A DNA stretch of 64,000 bases from RPQJ01 sp963700045 (GTDB taxonomy: Bacteria > Pseudomonadota > Gammaproteobacteria > Steroidobacterales > Steroidobacteraceae): contig CAVOWK010000022.1 in the NCBI GenBank assembly GCA_963700045.1, positions 62,001 to 126,000 of the forward strand, read 5' to 3'. Every line of letters starts with the position of its first letter. The stretch's first letter is position 1. Position numbers and translations under genes: made by a program. The notes under the pieces are model-generated. The model did not search any database. It was given only the letters and a program-made list of their open reading frames with translations, and was not told where the DNA came from. This document shows positions 45,264 to 53,551 of this stretch, piece by piece.

Positions 45264-46304
45264 ATGCCGCTTGAAGTCCGCCGCATGCGTCACGTGATCG
45301 CCCTCGCCGACCATGGCAGTTTCGCGCGCGCGGCGGCTGCACTCGGGCTCAGCCAGTCCGCGCTCTCCCGCAGCATCCAGTCCGTGGAGCGCGAGATCGG
45401 CAGCAGCCTGTTCGTCCGCACCGCGAGCGGCGTCGAGCCCACCGACGGCGGGCGCGTGTTCGTCGTCCGGATCCGCCAGATCGTGCAACTCACCGAAGAC
45501 CTCGACCGCGACCTGACGAACCAGCGGGGCCTGCACAGCGGCCACGTGCACGTCGGCGCCGGACCGTATCCCGCCCAGTCCCTGTTCGCCGATGCGCTCG
45601 CGCAGTTCATCGCCGCCTACCCGCGCGTCGTCGTGCGCGTGATGATGCGCGACTGGGACGAACTGCTGCGCCGCCTGCGCGCGCGCGAGATCGAGTTCTT
45701 CGTCGCGGAGACCAGCACCTTCGGTGCCGAGAACGATCTGGAGATCGAGCAACTCGATGTGCACCCGATGTTCATCGTCGCGCGCCGCGGACACCCGCTG
45801 GCGAGCCGGCCCCCGGTGAGTTTCAGCGACGGCTTCCCGTTTCCGTTCGTGTCGGTGAGCCGCATTCCGCCGCGGATCCTCGAGCCGATCCGGGCGGCAC
45901 AGCGACGATCGCCGGACGCGACGGCAGCAGACCGCGCATTCCCGGCGATCGAATTCAACTCGCTCGACGCCGTCAAGCAGGTCGTGCTCGGGTCGGACGC
46001 GCTGGTGGTGGCACCGCCGACGTGCGTGGCGCACGAACTGGAGAACGGGCGGCTGGTGGTGCTCGGCTCCGAGCCCTACCTGACTTCCGCCTACGGCATC
46101 GTCAAGCTCAGGTCGCAGCCGCTCACCGCCGCCGCCGCACGCTTCCGGGAGTACCTGCTGGAGGCGGAGCGATCGCTCGTGGTGCGCGAACGGGAATTGC
46201 TCGAGCGCTGGCGGCCGCGGCCCAGGCCCGTGCGATACACCCCGGCCGGCGCCTCGTCGCAGAATCCCGCGCGAGCGAGGCGGAAACCGGGGCCCCGCGC
46301 CTGA
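45264..46304 (+). CDS. LysR-family transcriptional regulator
   Basis: A 346-residue LTTR. The winged helix-turn-helix is at about 8-65 (H-G-S-F-A-R-A-A-A-A-L-G-L-S-Q-S-A-L-S-R-S-I), followed by the periplasmic-binding-like effector domain and a basic C-terminal tail. The start is ATG at 45264; an open frame extends upstream without likeness to the family. It is divergent from the alkylsulfatase gene, whose expression it may control, together with the barrel and DUF3604 genes. The inducer is unknown. Its stop is nine bases from the convergent sspB stop. Confidence 0.9.
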   Translation: MPLEVRRMRHVIALADHGSFARAAAALGLSQSALSRSIQSVEREIGSSLFVRTASGVEPTDGGRVFVVRIRQIVQLTEDLDRDLTNQRGLHSGHVHVGAGPYPAQSLFADALAQFIAAYPRVVVRVMMRDWDELLRRLRAREIEFFVAETSTFGAENDLEIEQLDVHPMFIVARRGHPLASRPPVSFSDGFPFPFVSVSRIPPRILEPIRAAQRRSPDATAADRAFPAIEFNSLDAVKQVVLGSDALVVAPPTCVAHELENGRLVVLGSEPYLTSAYGIVKLRSQPLTAAAARFREYLLEAERSLVVRERELLERWRPRPRPVRYTPAGASSQNPARARRKPGPRA

Positions 46305-46313
46305 CCACCGCGG

Positions 46314-46745
46314 CTACTTGACGACCTTGAACCGCGCGCGCCGGCTGTCGGCCGGCGAGGTTGGCTTCGGTCCCGGATCGTCGCCCGGGGAACCCGGCGC
46401 GCTTGCCGTATCGCCCGCCGGCGACGGCTGATCGGCGTCGTCGTCCGCGAAGATCATGCCTTGCCCGGTTTCGCGCGCATAGATCGCGAGCACGGCGATG
46501 ATCGGCACACGCACGGACATGCTGGCCCCGCCGAATCGCCCGCTGAAACTCACTTCCTCGTTGCCGAGACGCAGGTTCGCGGTCGCGCTCATGCTCACGT
46601 TCAACACGATCTTGCCGTCCTTGACGTACTGCCGCGGCACTTCGACGCCGGTGGCGTTCGCGTCGACGACCAGATGGGGCGTACAGAGGCTGTCCGAGAT
46701 CCACTCGTGGATGGCGCGCAGCAGGTACGGCCGGCGCGCCTTCAT
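46314..46745 (-). CDS. sspB: ClpXP adaptor SspB
   Basis: A 143-residue SspB protein that delivers ssrA-tagged polypeptides to ClpXP. It starts with R-R-P-Y-L-L-R-A-I-H-E-W-I. The core has H-L-V-V-D-A and N-V-S-M-S-A-T-A-N-L-R-L-G-N, and the tail ends in the ClpX-binding motif R-R-A-R-F-K-V-V-K after an acidic, proline-rich linker. ATG at 46745 gives the family N-terminus; a GTG 16 codons upstream adds a low-complexity stretch. It lies downstream of sspA on the same strand. Confidence 0.93.
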   Translation of the reverse strand: MKARRPYLLRAIHEWISDSLCTPHLVVDANATGVEVPRQYVKDGKIVLNVSMSATANLRLGNEEVSFSGRFGGASMSVRVPIIAVLAIYARETGQGMIFADDDADQPSPAGDTASAPGSPGDDPGPKPTSPADSRRARFKVVK

Positions 46746-46850
46746 GGGCGGCCCCGACGCAGGAGGACCCGGGGGTGTGCTGCTCGTCGTCACGGCGCCA
46801 GTATGCCGCGCGGCGCGCCACAGCGGGGCGGGAGCAAGAGTCGCCCGGCC

Positions 46851-47489
46851 TCAGCGCCGCGTAGACGACGGCGGATTGCGCATGTCGCGTTCCGCGTCGC
46901 TGAGGCTGCGCTGGAAAGCGGGACGGGCAAATACCTTCGTCGCGTACTTGTCGACCGAGGGAGCTGCCGCCGTGATTGCCGCTGCATCGACGTCCCACCG
47001 CGACAGGCGCCACAGGATCGGGGCGACCGCGGCATCGAGCTGCGAAAACTGGTCCGACAGGAACCACGGCCGCATGCGGAACAGCGGCTCCGACGCCAGG
47101 ATGCTCTCCGTCAACATCTTGCGTGCACGGTCCTTGTCGCGACGGTCGGCTCCCGAACCCGGCTCGAGCGTGTCCGCCACCGCATACCACTCCTGCTCGA
47201 TGCGACGCAGCGCGAGCCGTGCGTGCGCACGCGTGCCGGGATCGGTCGACGCCATCGACGGGTGCGGAAAGCGCTCGTCGATGTACTCGCAGATGATGCT
47301 GGGCTCGTAGACCACGACGTCGCGGTCCACCAGCGTCGGCACGGTCTGGTACGGATTGAGGTCGATCAGGTCCTCGGGCGGGCGCACGAGGTCGGTCTCG
47401 ACGATGCGCGTCGCGAGGGCCTTCTCGGCCAGCACGAGTCGCACACGGTGACAGCGCGCGTCCATCGCGCGTGAATAGAGCGTCATCAT
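46851..47489 (-). CDS. sspA: Stringent starvation protein A
   Basis: A 212-residue glutathione-S-transferase-fold protein that binds RNA polymerase and is needed for acid and stationary-phase tolerance in E. coli. The N-terminal thioredoxin-like part shows M-T-L-Y-S-R-A-M-D-A-R-C-H-R-V-R and the V-P-T-L-V-D-R-D cis-proline motif, with Y-E-P-S-I-I-C-E-Y-I-D-E-R-F-P-H after it. The start is at 47489 (double ATG). A longer open frame upstream is not conserved. petC-sspA-sspB order matches Pseudomonas. Confidence 0.92.
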   Translation of the reverse strand: MMTLYSRAMDARCHRVRLVLAEKALATRIVETDLVRPPEDLIDLNPYQTVPTLVDRDVVVYEPSIICEYIDERFPHPSMASTDPGTRAHARLALRRIEQEWYAVADTLEPGSGADRRDKDRARKMLTESILASEPLFRMRPWFLSDQFSQLDAAVAPILWRLSRWDVDAAAITAAAPSVDKYATKVFARPAFQRSLSDAERDMRNPPSSTRR

Positions 47490-47573
47490 GCTGAGGAGTC
47501 TCCTTGTCCAGCAGCACGAACCACCGCGGCAGGCTGCGCGCTCGGCGATGGCTGCAGTTCCCCTGCCGCTCCG

Positions 47574-47634
47574 CGTGGCGCCCCGACGAGGCGCCACGGA
47601 GGAGACGATGGGGACCGCGCCGGCCTGGGCCGGC
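47574..47634 (-). terminator. Two hairpins between petC and sspA
   Basis: Directly after the petC stop the minus strand forms GCCGGCC/GGCCGGC around two bases (47619-47634). A second hairpin, CGTGGCGCC and its complement with a 7-base loop, lies at 47574-47598. Neither is followed by T-runs. They may stabilise or end the pet transcript before sspA. Confidence 0.5.
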
Positions 47635-48396
47635 TTACTTCACGTCCTTCCAGTATTCCTTCTTGAGCGCGTACGCGAGCAGCGTAAAGAACACCAGGAA
47701 CGCGATGACCCAGTAGCCCAGCGCCTGGCGCCTGGCCTGTACCGGCTCACCGATGTACTCGAGGAAGTTGACGGTATCACGGACGAACGCGTCGTATTCC
47801 TCTGGCGTCAGCTTGCCAGGATTGGCCAGCTTGAATTCCTTGAAGTGCTTCTGCACATTGCCCTGCGCGTCCGTGTGGCCCTCCCAGACGGCCTCCTGCG
47901 TGCCCTGCAGCTGCCACAGCACGTGCGGCATCGCGGTACCAGGCAGCGACAGGTTGTTCACGCCGGTGCCCTTGGCCGGGTCTGCGTAGAACGACTTCAG
48001 GAACGTGTAGACGTAGTCCGTACCCTTGCTGCGTGCGATCAGCGACAGATCGGGCGGCGCCACGCCGAACCACTGCTTGCCGTCGGTGGCGTGCAGGGCG
48101 TTGGTCATGGTCGAGTGCGGCGACTCGCCGGACCAGAGCAGGTTTTCGACCATCTGCTGTTCGCTAAGCCCGATGTCGGCGGCCATGCGGTTGTAGCGCA
48201 CGAACTTGGCGGTGTGGCAACCGAGGCAGTAATTGACGAAGTTCCTGGCACCCCGCTGCAACGACGCCTGGTTGTGGATGTCGTTGTTCGCCTTCTCGAC
48301 GTGCGTCGCGCCTCCCGCGGCCAGGGCGACGGAAGGCAGCGCGGCCAGCGCGGCGACGAACGCCATGAACTTCATTTTGCGACGGTCAGTGCGCAT
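47635..48396 (-). CDS. petC: Ubiquinol-cytochrome c reductase, cytochrome c1
   Basis: A 253-residue haem protein of the bc1 complex that passes electrons from the Rieske centre to soluble cytochrome c. A signal peptide (to about residue 27) is followed by the haem motif C-L-G-C-H at 57-61. The axial-methionine region follows (L-P-G-T-A-M-P-H-V-L-W). A C-terminal membrane helix at about 228-246 ends in E-Y-W-K-D-V-K. The gene overlaps the end of petB by 11 bases. An internal ATG (M-K-F) seven codons in is a possible start. Confidence 0.95.
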   Translation of the reverse strand: MRTDRRKMKFMAFVAALAALPSVALAAGGATHVEKANNDIHNQASLQRGARNFVNYCLGCHTAKFVRYNRMAADIGLSEQQMVENLLWSGESPHSTMTNALHATDGKQWFGVAPPDLSLIARSKGTDYVYTFLKSFYADPAKGTGVNNLSLPGTAMPHVLWQLQGTQEAVWEGHTDAQGNVQKHFKEFKLANPGKLTPEEYDAFVRDTVNFLEYIGEPVQARRQALGYWVIAFLVFFTLLAYALKKEYWKDVK

Positions 48397-49660
48397 GGTA
48401 GGTGACCCTCGTCGGCACGGGCTTGGTCTTGTCGATGCTCGAGTACCACGGCATCAGCAGGAAGTACGCGAAGTAGATGACCGTGAAGAATCGCGCCGCC
48501 ATCGTGAAGGCGGGTGTCACCGGCTGCAGGCCGAGGTAACCCAGCGCGACGAAGCTGATCGCGAACGAGTACAGGAAGAACTTGAACAGCGGGCCGCGGT
48601 AGCGGATCGACCTGACCTTGCCGCGGTCGAGCCAGGGCAGGAAGACGAACAGCACGACGGCGATGCCCATCAGCGCGGCGCCGAGCGGCTTGCTCGGGAC
48701 GGCGCGCAGGATCGCGTAGAACGGCGTGAAGTACCACACCGGCGCGATGTGCGGCGGCGTCTGCAGCGAGTTCGCGGGGTCGAAATTGGCGTTTTCGAGG
48801 AAGTACCCGCCCATGGTCGGCGCGAAGAAGATGACCAGCGCGAACAGGATCAGGAAGACCCCGAGCCCGACCATGTCCTTGACCGTGTAGTACGGGTGGA
48901 ACGGGATGCCGTCGAGCGGGATGCCGTCCGGCCCCTTGACCTTCTTGATCTCGACGCCGTCCGGGTTGTTCGAGCCAACCTCGTGCAGGGCCATCAGGTG
49001 CGCGATCACGAGGAAGACGAGCGCGAACGGGATCGCGACCACGTGCAGTGCGAAGAAGCGGTTCAGCGTGACGTCCGAGATGTAGAAATCGCCGCGGATC
49101 CATTCGGTGAGCGAATCACCGACCACCGGGATGGCGCCGAACAGCGACACGATGACCTGCGCGCCCCAGTAGGACATGTTGCCCCAGGGGAGGAGGTAAC
49201 CGAAGAAGCCTTCGGCCATCAGCGCGAAGTAGATCAGCATGCCGAAGATCCACAGCAGCTCGCGCGGCTTCTGGTACGACCCGTACAGCAGCGCGCGGAA
49301 CATGTGCAGGTAGACGACGATGAAGAACGCCGAGGCGCCGGTCGAGTGGATGTAGCGGATCAGCCAGCCCCACTCCACGTCGCGCATGATGTATTCGACG
49401 GAACCGAAGGCGTCGGCGGACGACGGCTTGTAGTTCATCGTCAGGAACAGGCCCGAAAGGATCTGGATCACCAGCACGACCAGGGCGAGCGAGCCGAAGT
49501 AGTACCAGAAGTTCATGTTCTTCGGCGCGTAGTACTCCGACACCTGCGACTTCCACAGGGTCGTCAGCGGGAAGCGCTCGTCGATCCACGTCGTCAGGCC
49601 GGACAGCATGCCGCCACCGGATTTCGTGGCCGTCTTCGCGGCCGCGTTGCTGCTGCTCAT
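48386..49660 (-). CDS. petB: Ubiquinol-cytochrome c reductase, cytochrome b
   Basis: A 424-residue polytopic subunit that holds haems bL and bH and the quinone sites. Motifs include G-S-L-A-L-V-V-L-V-I-Q-I-L-S-G, the histidine helix H-S-T-G-A-S-A-F-F-I-V-V-Y-L-H, W-G-A-Q-V-I-V-S-L-F-G, and P-P-H-I-A-P-V-W-Y-F in the second half. The start ATG at 49660 sits in a TGATG junction with petA; a GTG one codon earlier is possible. About 35 residues precede the first conserved block. Confidence 0.96.
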   Translation of the reverse strand: MSSSNAAAKTATKSGGGMLSGLTTWIDERFPLTTLWKSQVSEYYAPKNMNFWYYFGSLALVVLVIQILSGLFLTMNYKPSSADAFGSVEYIMRDVEWGWLIRYIHSTGASAFFIVVYLHMFRALLYGSYQKPRELLWIFGMLIYFALMAEGFFGYLLPWGNMSYWGAQVIVSLFGAIPVVGDSLTEWIRGDFYISDVTLNRFFALHVVAIPFALVFLVIAHLMALHEVGSNNPDGVEIKKVKGPDGIPLDGIPFHPYYTVKDMVGLGVFLILFALVIFFAPTMGGYFLENANFDPANSLQTPPHIAPVWYFTPFYAILRAVPSKPLGAALMGIAVVLFVFLPWLDRGKVRSIRYRGPLFKFFLYSFAISFVALGYLGLQPVTPAFTMAARFFTVIYFAYFLLMPWYSSIDKTKPVPTRVTYHAH

Positions 49661-50250
49661 CACGCGTTCCCCTTCTCAGCGCCGATCAGGATGCGGCCGT
49701 CGGTCACGAACTGGTACGGCGGCACGGGCAGGTTCGTCGGTGCCGGGACGTCCTTGAAGACGCGGCCGGAGATGTCGAACTTGGAACCGTGGCAGGGGCA
49801 GAAGAAGCCGCCCGGCCAGTCGGCGGAGACCGTCACGTCGCCGGGCGAGAACTTGTCGAGCGGCGCGCAGCCGAGGTGCGTGCAGACACCGATGAGTACC
49901 AGGTATTCGGGCTTCAGCGCGCGCGCAGCACCCCTGGCGAATTCGGGCTGGTCGGACTCCGCCGATTCGGGGTCGCGCAGCTCGCCGACGACGCCGTCGA
50001 GCTGGGCCAGCATCTGCGGCGTACGGTGCACGATGTAGACCGCCTTGCCGCGCCACTCGACCTTGAGCATCGCGCCCGGCTCGAGCTTGCTGATGTCCAC
50101 TTCCACCGGCGCGCCCATGGCTTTGGCGCGGGCGCTGGGTTTCCAGGAGGCCAGGAACGGTACCGCGACGAACGCAGCGCCAACGGCGCCGGTCGCGACT
50201 GTGGCGACGGTCAGGAAATGGCGCCTGCCCGTATCGACTTCTTCGGTCAT
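49660..50250 (-). CDS. petA: Ubiquinol-cytochrome c reductase, Rieske iron-sulfur subunit
   Basis: A 196-residue [2Fe-2S] subunit of the bc1 complex. The N-terminus has a twin-arginine-like signal anchor (T-G-R-R-H-F-L, helix about 12-33). Cluster ligands are C123 and H125 in C-T-H-L-G-C and C151 and H154 in C-P-C-H-G-S. The disulfide cysteines are C128 and C153. It is the first gene of petABC. A perfect TATAAT lies 38 bases before the start, at the edge of a repeat array that begins at the murA stop. Confidence 0.96.
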   Translation of the reverse strand: MTEEVDTGRRHFLTVATVATGAVGAAFVAVPFLASWKPSARAKAMGAPVEVDISKLEPGAMLKVEWRGKAVYIVHRTPQMLAQLDGVVGELRDPESAESDQPEFARGAARALKPEYLVLIGVCTHLGCAPLDKFSPGDVTVSADWPGGFFCPCHGSKFDISGRVFKDVPAPTNLPVPPYQFVTDGRILIGAEKGNA

Positions 50251-50288
50251 CCAGCTCTCTCCTCACGATCCCCGGGGGGCAGCAGCGC

Positions 50289-50294
50289 ATTATA
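50289..50294 (-). promoter_or_regulatory. -10 element TATAAT for petABC
   Basis: The minus strand carries a perfect TATAAT 38 bases before petA. The place for a -35 box (about 50312-50317) falls inside a 9-base repeat array and reads CCTCCC, unlike the sigma70 consensus. The promoter may be weak, activator-dependent, or affected by repeat number. Confidence 0.55.
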
Positions 50295-50301
50295 GGGGAT
50301 A

Positions 50302-50430
50302 CGAGGGGAAGGGGAGGAAGGGGAGGAAGGGGAGGAAGGGGAGGAAGGGGATGAAGGGGATCAAGAGTCGTCCTGCACTTCCTGACACTTCCTATCACTT
50401 CCTGTCCTTCCTGTCCTTCCTGTCCTTCCT
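50302..50430 (-). repeat. Inverted 9-mer arrays between murA and petA
   Basis: Read with murA, the stop TAG lies inside the first unit of a purine array (AGGAAGGAC repeated, 50377-50430), in which later units change to AGGAAGTG. After a short gap comes a pyrimidine array (50309-50362), six units of 9 bases of the type CCTCCCCTT. The two arrays are largely complementary and would form a hairpin of about 50 bp in the murA transcript. Confidence 0.9.
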
Positions 50431-51694
50431 AGCCCCGATCGTTCATGCGCCGGATCTGTGCGCCGAGGCCCGCCAGCTTTTCCTCGATGCATTCGTATCC
50501 ACGGTCGATATGGTAGATGCGCTCGACGTCCGTGGTGCCCTCGGCCACCAGTCCCGCGATGACGAGGCTGGCCGAGGCGCGCAGGTCGGTGGCCATGACC
50601 GGCGCAGCGGTCAGCTTCGGCACGCCCTTGATGATCGCCGTGTTGCCTTCGAGGCGGATTTCGGCGCCCATGCGTCGCATTTCGAGCAGGTGCATGAACC
50701 GGTTCTCGAAAATCGTTTCCACGATGGTACCCACCCCTTCCGCGACCGTGTCCAGGGCCGCGAACTGGGCCTGCATGTCGGTCGGAAATCCCGGGTGCGG
50801 CGCTGTCCGGATGTCGACCGCCCTGGGCCGGCGGCCATGCATGTTCACCTCGACAAAGCCCTCGCCACGGATCACCTCCGCGCCGGCTTCGGCCAGCTTG
50901 CCCAGCACCGCGTCCAGGTGCTCGGCCCGGGCATTGCGCGCACGGACCCTGCCGCCCGTGATCGCGCCGGCCACCAGGTACGTGCCAGCCTCGATGCGGT
51001 CCGGCAGCACCTCGTAATGCGTGCCGTGCATGCGTTCGACGCCCTCGACCAGGATGGTGTCGGTGCCGTGCCCGGTGATCTTCGCGCCCATGGCGATCAG
51101 GAACTGGGCCAGGTCCACGATTTCCGGCTCGCGCGCCGCGTTCTCGAGAATCGTCTGCCCTTCGGCCAGGCACGCCGCCATCATCAGGTTCTCGGTGCCG
51201 GTGACGGTGACCGTGTCCATGACGATCCGCGCGCCCTGCAGGCGCCCGGCGCGGGCCCGGATGTAGCCGTTCTCGATGTGGACTTCCGCGCCCATCGCCT
51301 GCAGGCCGGCCACGTGGATGTTGACCGGACGTGCGCCGATGGCGCAGCCGCCGGGCAGCGAGACGTCGGCGCGGCCAAACTTCGCGACCAGCGGGCCAAG
51401 CACTAGGATCGCCGCGCGCATGGTCTTGACGAGTTCGTAAGGGGCGGAGGTCACGTTCGTCGTCGTGGGGTCGACCTCGACGCGCATGCGCTCGTCGACC
51501 GTCACGCTGGCGCCCATGCGGCCGAGCAGCTCGATCATGGTGGTGACGTCACGCAGGTGCGGCACGTTGCTGACGATGACCGGCGAGTCCGCGAGCAGCG
51601 TGGCCGCGAGGATCGGCAGGGCCGCGTTCTTGGCGCCAGAAATGCGTACTTCGCCGTCGAGCGGCACGCCGCCCCGAATCTGCAGTTTGTCCAC
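50429..51694 (-). CDS. murA: UDP-N-acetylglucosamine 1-carboxyvinyltransferase
   Basis: A 421-residue enzyme transferring enolpyruvate from PEP to UDP-GlcNAc, the first committed step of peptidoglycan. The active cysteine that fosfomycin alkylates is present in L-P-G-G-C-A-I-G-A-R-P near residue 117. I-S-G-A-K-N-A-A-L-P is near residue 19, and the P-H-P-G-F-P-T-D-M-Q-A-Q signature near 300. The start is GTG at 51694 with AGGAG about eight bases upstream. It lies 14 bases after ibaG. The stop codon is part of the repeat array. Confidence 0.96.
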   Translation of the reverse strand: MDKLQIRGGVPLDGEVRISGAKNAALPILAATLLADSPVIVSNVPHLRDVTTMIELLGRMGASVTVDERMRVEVDPTTTNVTSAPYELVKTMRAAILVLGPLVAKFGRADVSLPGGCAIGARPVNIHVAGLQAMGAEVHIENGYIRARAGRLQGARIVMDTVTVTGTENLMMAACLAEGQTILENAAREPEIVDLAQFLIAMGAKITGHGTDTILVEGVERMHGTHYEVLPDRIEAGTYLVAGAITGGRVRARNARAEHLDAVLGKLAEAGAEVIRGEGFVEVNMHGRRPRAVDIRTAPHPGFPTDMQAQFAALDTVAEGVGTIVETIFENRFMHLLEMRRMGAEIRLEGNTAIIKGVPKLTAAPVMATDLRASASLVIAGLVAEGTTDVERIYHIDRGYECIEEKLAGLGAQIRRMNDRG

Positions 51695-51708
51695 GGATCG
51701 GCTCCTGG

Positions 51709-51966
51709 TCAGCGCGGCTCGGCGCCGCCCCGCTCGGCCTGCCACTCGGCAGGGGTGTAGGCCTGGATCGACAGGGCGTGGACCTCGCGTCCCATCCTGG
51801 CACCCAACCCCGCGTACACCAGCTGGTGGCGCTGGATGGAGCGCTTGCCCTCGAACTGGGTCGCGATGACGATGGCCTCGAAATGGGTATCGTCGTCGGT
51901 CAGCACGCGGACCTGGGCACCGGGCAGGCCGGCGAGGATCAATTGGGTGACTTCGTCTGCCGTCAT
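51709..51966 (-). CDS. ibaG: BolA-family protein IbaG
   Basis: An 85-residue BolA-like protein (formerly YrbA) linked to acid tolerance and iron-sulfur trafficking with monothiol glutaredoxins. The fold is seen as D-D-D-T-H-F-E-A-I-V-I-A-T-Q-F-E-G-K-R-S-I-Q-R-H-Q with the conserved H-Q-L-V-Y-A-G-L-G segment. It is co-directional with murA, the same ibaG-murA pair as in E. coli. It is divergent from kdsD. Confidence 0.92.
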   Translation of the reverse strand: MTADEVTQLILAGLPGAQVRVLTDDDTHFEAIVIATQFEGKRSIQRHQLVYAGLGARMGREVHALSIQAYTPAEWQAERGGAEPR

Positions 51967-52067
51967 GGTGGGTTCGCCGGGCGGATACAGCCCGCAAGTC
52001 TAAAGGAGAAGGCGTGCCGGCTGTAGGCTGTAGACTGTGGGCCTCCCTGGATCGACCCGTCCGTGCC

Positions 52068-53048
52068 ATGACCGACCCGAGCCTGATGATCGCCCGCGGC
52101 CGCCGTGTCCTCGCCACCGAGGCCGCAGCGGTCGCAGCCCTCGAGCACCGTCTCGACGACTCGTTCGCCCGCGCCTGTGACGTCGTCATGGCCTGCACGG
52201 GCAAGGTCGTCGTGACCGGCATGGGCAAGTCCGGCCACGTCGGCAGCAAGATCGCCGCGACGCTCGCCAGCACCGGCACCCCGGCATTCTTCCTGCATCC
52301 CGGCGAAGCGATCCACGGCGACATCGGCATGATCACGGCGGCCGACGTCGTGCTCGCACTCTCGAACTCTGGCGAGACGGACGAACTGCTCACCATTCTG
52401 CCGGTGATCAAGCGGCTCGACGTGCCGCTGATCGCGTTGACGGGCAACGGCGGTTCCACCCTTGCCCGCTACGCAACCGTCACGCTCGACGTCAGCGTGC
52501 CCGCCGAGGCCTGCCCGCTCAACCTTGCGCCGACGGCGAGCACGACGGCAACCCTGGCGATGGGCGATGCGCTCGCGATCGCGGTGCTCGAGGCCCGCGG
52601 CTTCACCGAGGAAGACTTCGCGCGCTCGCACCCGGGCGGCAGCCTGGGCCGGCGCCTGCTGTTGCACGTCGAGAACGTGATGCGCAAAGGCGACGAGCTG
52701 CCGCGGGTCGGCCCGGACACGCCGCTGAGCGCCGGCCTGCTCGAGATGAGCCGCAAGGGCCTCGGCATGACCACCGTGGTGGACGCCGCGGGCCGCGTGC
52801 TTGGAATCTTCACGGACGGCGACCTGCGGCGCACGCTCGACAAACAGCTCGACATCCATGCCACGCGCATGGCCGACGTCATGACCACGAAGTGCAAGGT
52901 CGCCGAACCGCGGATGCTCGCAGCCGAGGCCGTGCACTTGATGGAGACGCATCGCATCACGTCCCTGCCGGTCGTGCAGTCGGATGACGATCGGCTGCTG
53001 GTCGGCGCCCTCAATGTCCACGATCTGCTGCGCGCGGGTGTCATGTGA
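52068..53048 (+). CDS. kdsD: Arabinose-5-phosphate isomerase
   Basis: A 326-residue isomerase converting ribulose-5-phosphate to arabinose-5-phosphate for Kdo synthesis. An N-terminal SIS domain (G-K-V-V-V-T-G-M-G-K-S-G-H-V-G near residue 45, L-S-N-S-G-E-T-D-E, S-H-P-G-G-S-L-G-R-R-L) is followed by two CBS domains (about 205-326). The start is ATG at 52068. It overlaps kdsC by four bases and heads the kds-lpt-rpoN run. The short leader contains near-repeats of GGCTGTAG. Confidence 0.95.
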   Translation: MTDPSLMIARGRRVLATEAAAVAALEHRLDDSFARACDVVMACTGKVVVTGMGKSGHVGSKIAATLASTGTPAFFLHPGEAIHGDIGMITAADVVLALSNSGETDELLTILPVIKRLDVPLIALTGNGGSTLARYATVTLDVSVPAEACPLNLAPTASTTATLAMGDALAIAVLEARGFTEEDFARSHPGGSLGRRLLLHVENVMRKGDELPRVGPDTPLSAGLLEMSRKGLGMTTVVDAAGRVLGIFTDGDLRRTLDKQLDIHATRMADVMTTKCKVAEPRMLAAEAVHLMETHRITSLPVVQSDDDRLLVGALNVHDLLRAGVM

Positions 53049-53551
53049 CGCAGCACGATCCGGCCCTGCTCGAGCGCGCCCGCCGGGTCAGGCTGCTCGT
53101 GCTCGACGTCGACGGCGTGTTGACCGACGGCCGCCTGCACATCACCGCCCATGGCGAAGAGACGAAGGTCTTCCACGTGCGTGATGGCTCCGGCATCGTC
53201 GCCGTGCAGCGCGCCGGCATCGCCGTGGCCATCATCTCCGGCCGCGATTCGCCGGCGGTCACGCGCCGCGCGGCTGAGCTGGGCATTCGCCACGTGCGCC
53301 AGGGCATTGCCGACAAGCGTGCTGCGCTCGACGAACTGCTGAGCGAACTGCAGGTCGCTGCCGATGCGCTGGCCTGCGTGGGTGACGACACACCCGACGT
53401 GCCGATGCTCGAGCGTGCAATCCTGGCTGTCGCCGTGGCAGATGCCCATGCCACGGCGCGCGCCGCAGCCCACTGGACCACGCCTTCGGCCGGCGGCCTT
53501 GGCGCCGTGAGAGAAGTATGCGATCTGCTACTGACCGCACACGGCACCTGA
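53045..53551 (+). CDS. kdsC: 3-deoxy-D-manno-octulosonate-8-phosphate phosphatase
   Basis: A 168-residue HAD-family phosphatase that releases Kdo from Kdo-8-phosphate. The nucleophile motif is D-V-D-G-V-L-T-D-G near residue 20. The lysine in I-A-D-K-R-A-A-L and the metal motif G-D-D-T-P-D-V-P-M-L complete the site. The start is GTG at 53045, overlapping the kdsD stop (GTGA). It is the C0-type minimal HAD without a large cap, as usual for KdsC. Confidence 0.94.
   Translation: MTQHDPALLERARRVRLLVLDVDGVLTDGRLHITAHGEETKVFHVRDGSGIVAVQRAGIAVAIISGRDSPAVTRRAAELGIRHVRQGIADKRAALDELLSELQVAADALACVGDDTPDVPMLERAILAVAVADAHATARAAAHWTTPSAGGLGAVREVCDLLLTAHGT

Noticed and set aside
50302..50430. Repeat arrays considered as a CRISPR
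   Set aside because: Units are contiguous 9-mers without spacers, and no cas genes are nearby.
52014..52067. N-terminal extension of KdsD through the GGCTGTAG near-repeats
   Set aside because: ATG at 52068 gives the usual N-terminus and the extension is repeat-derived.
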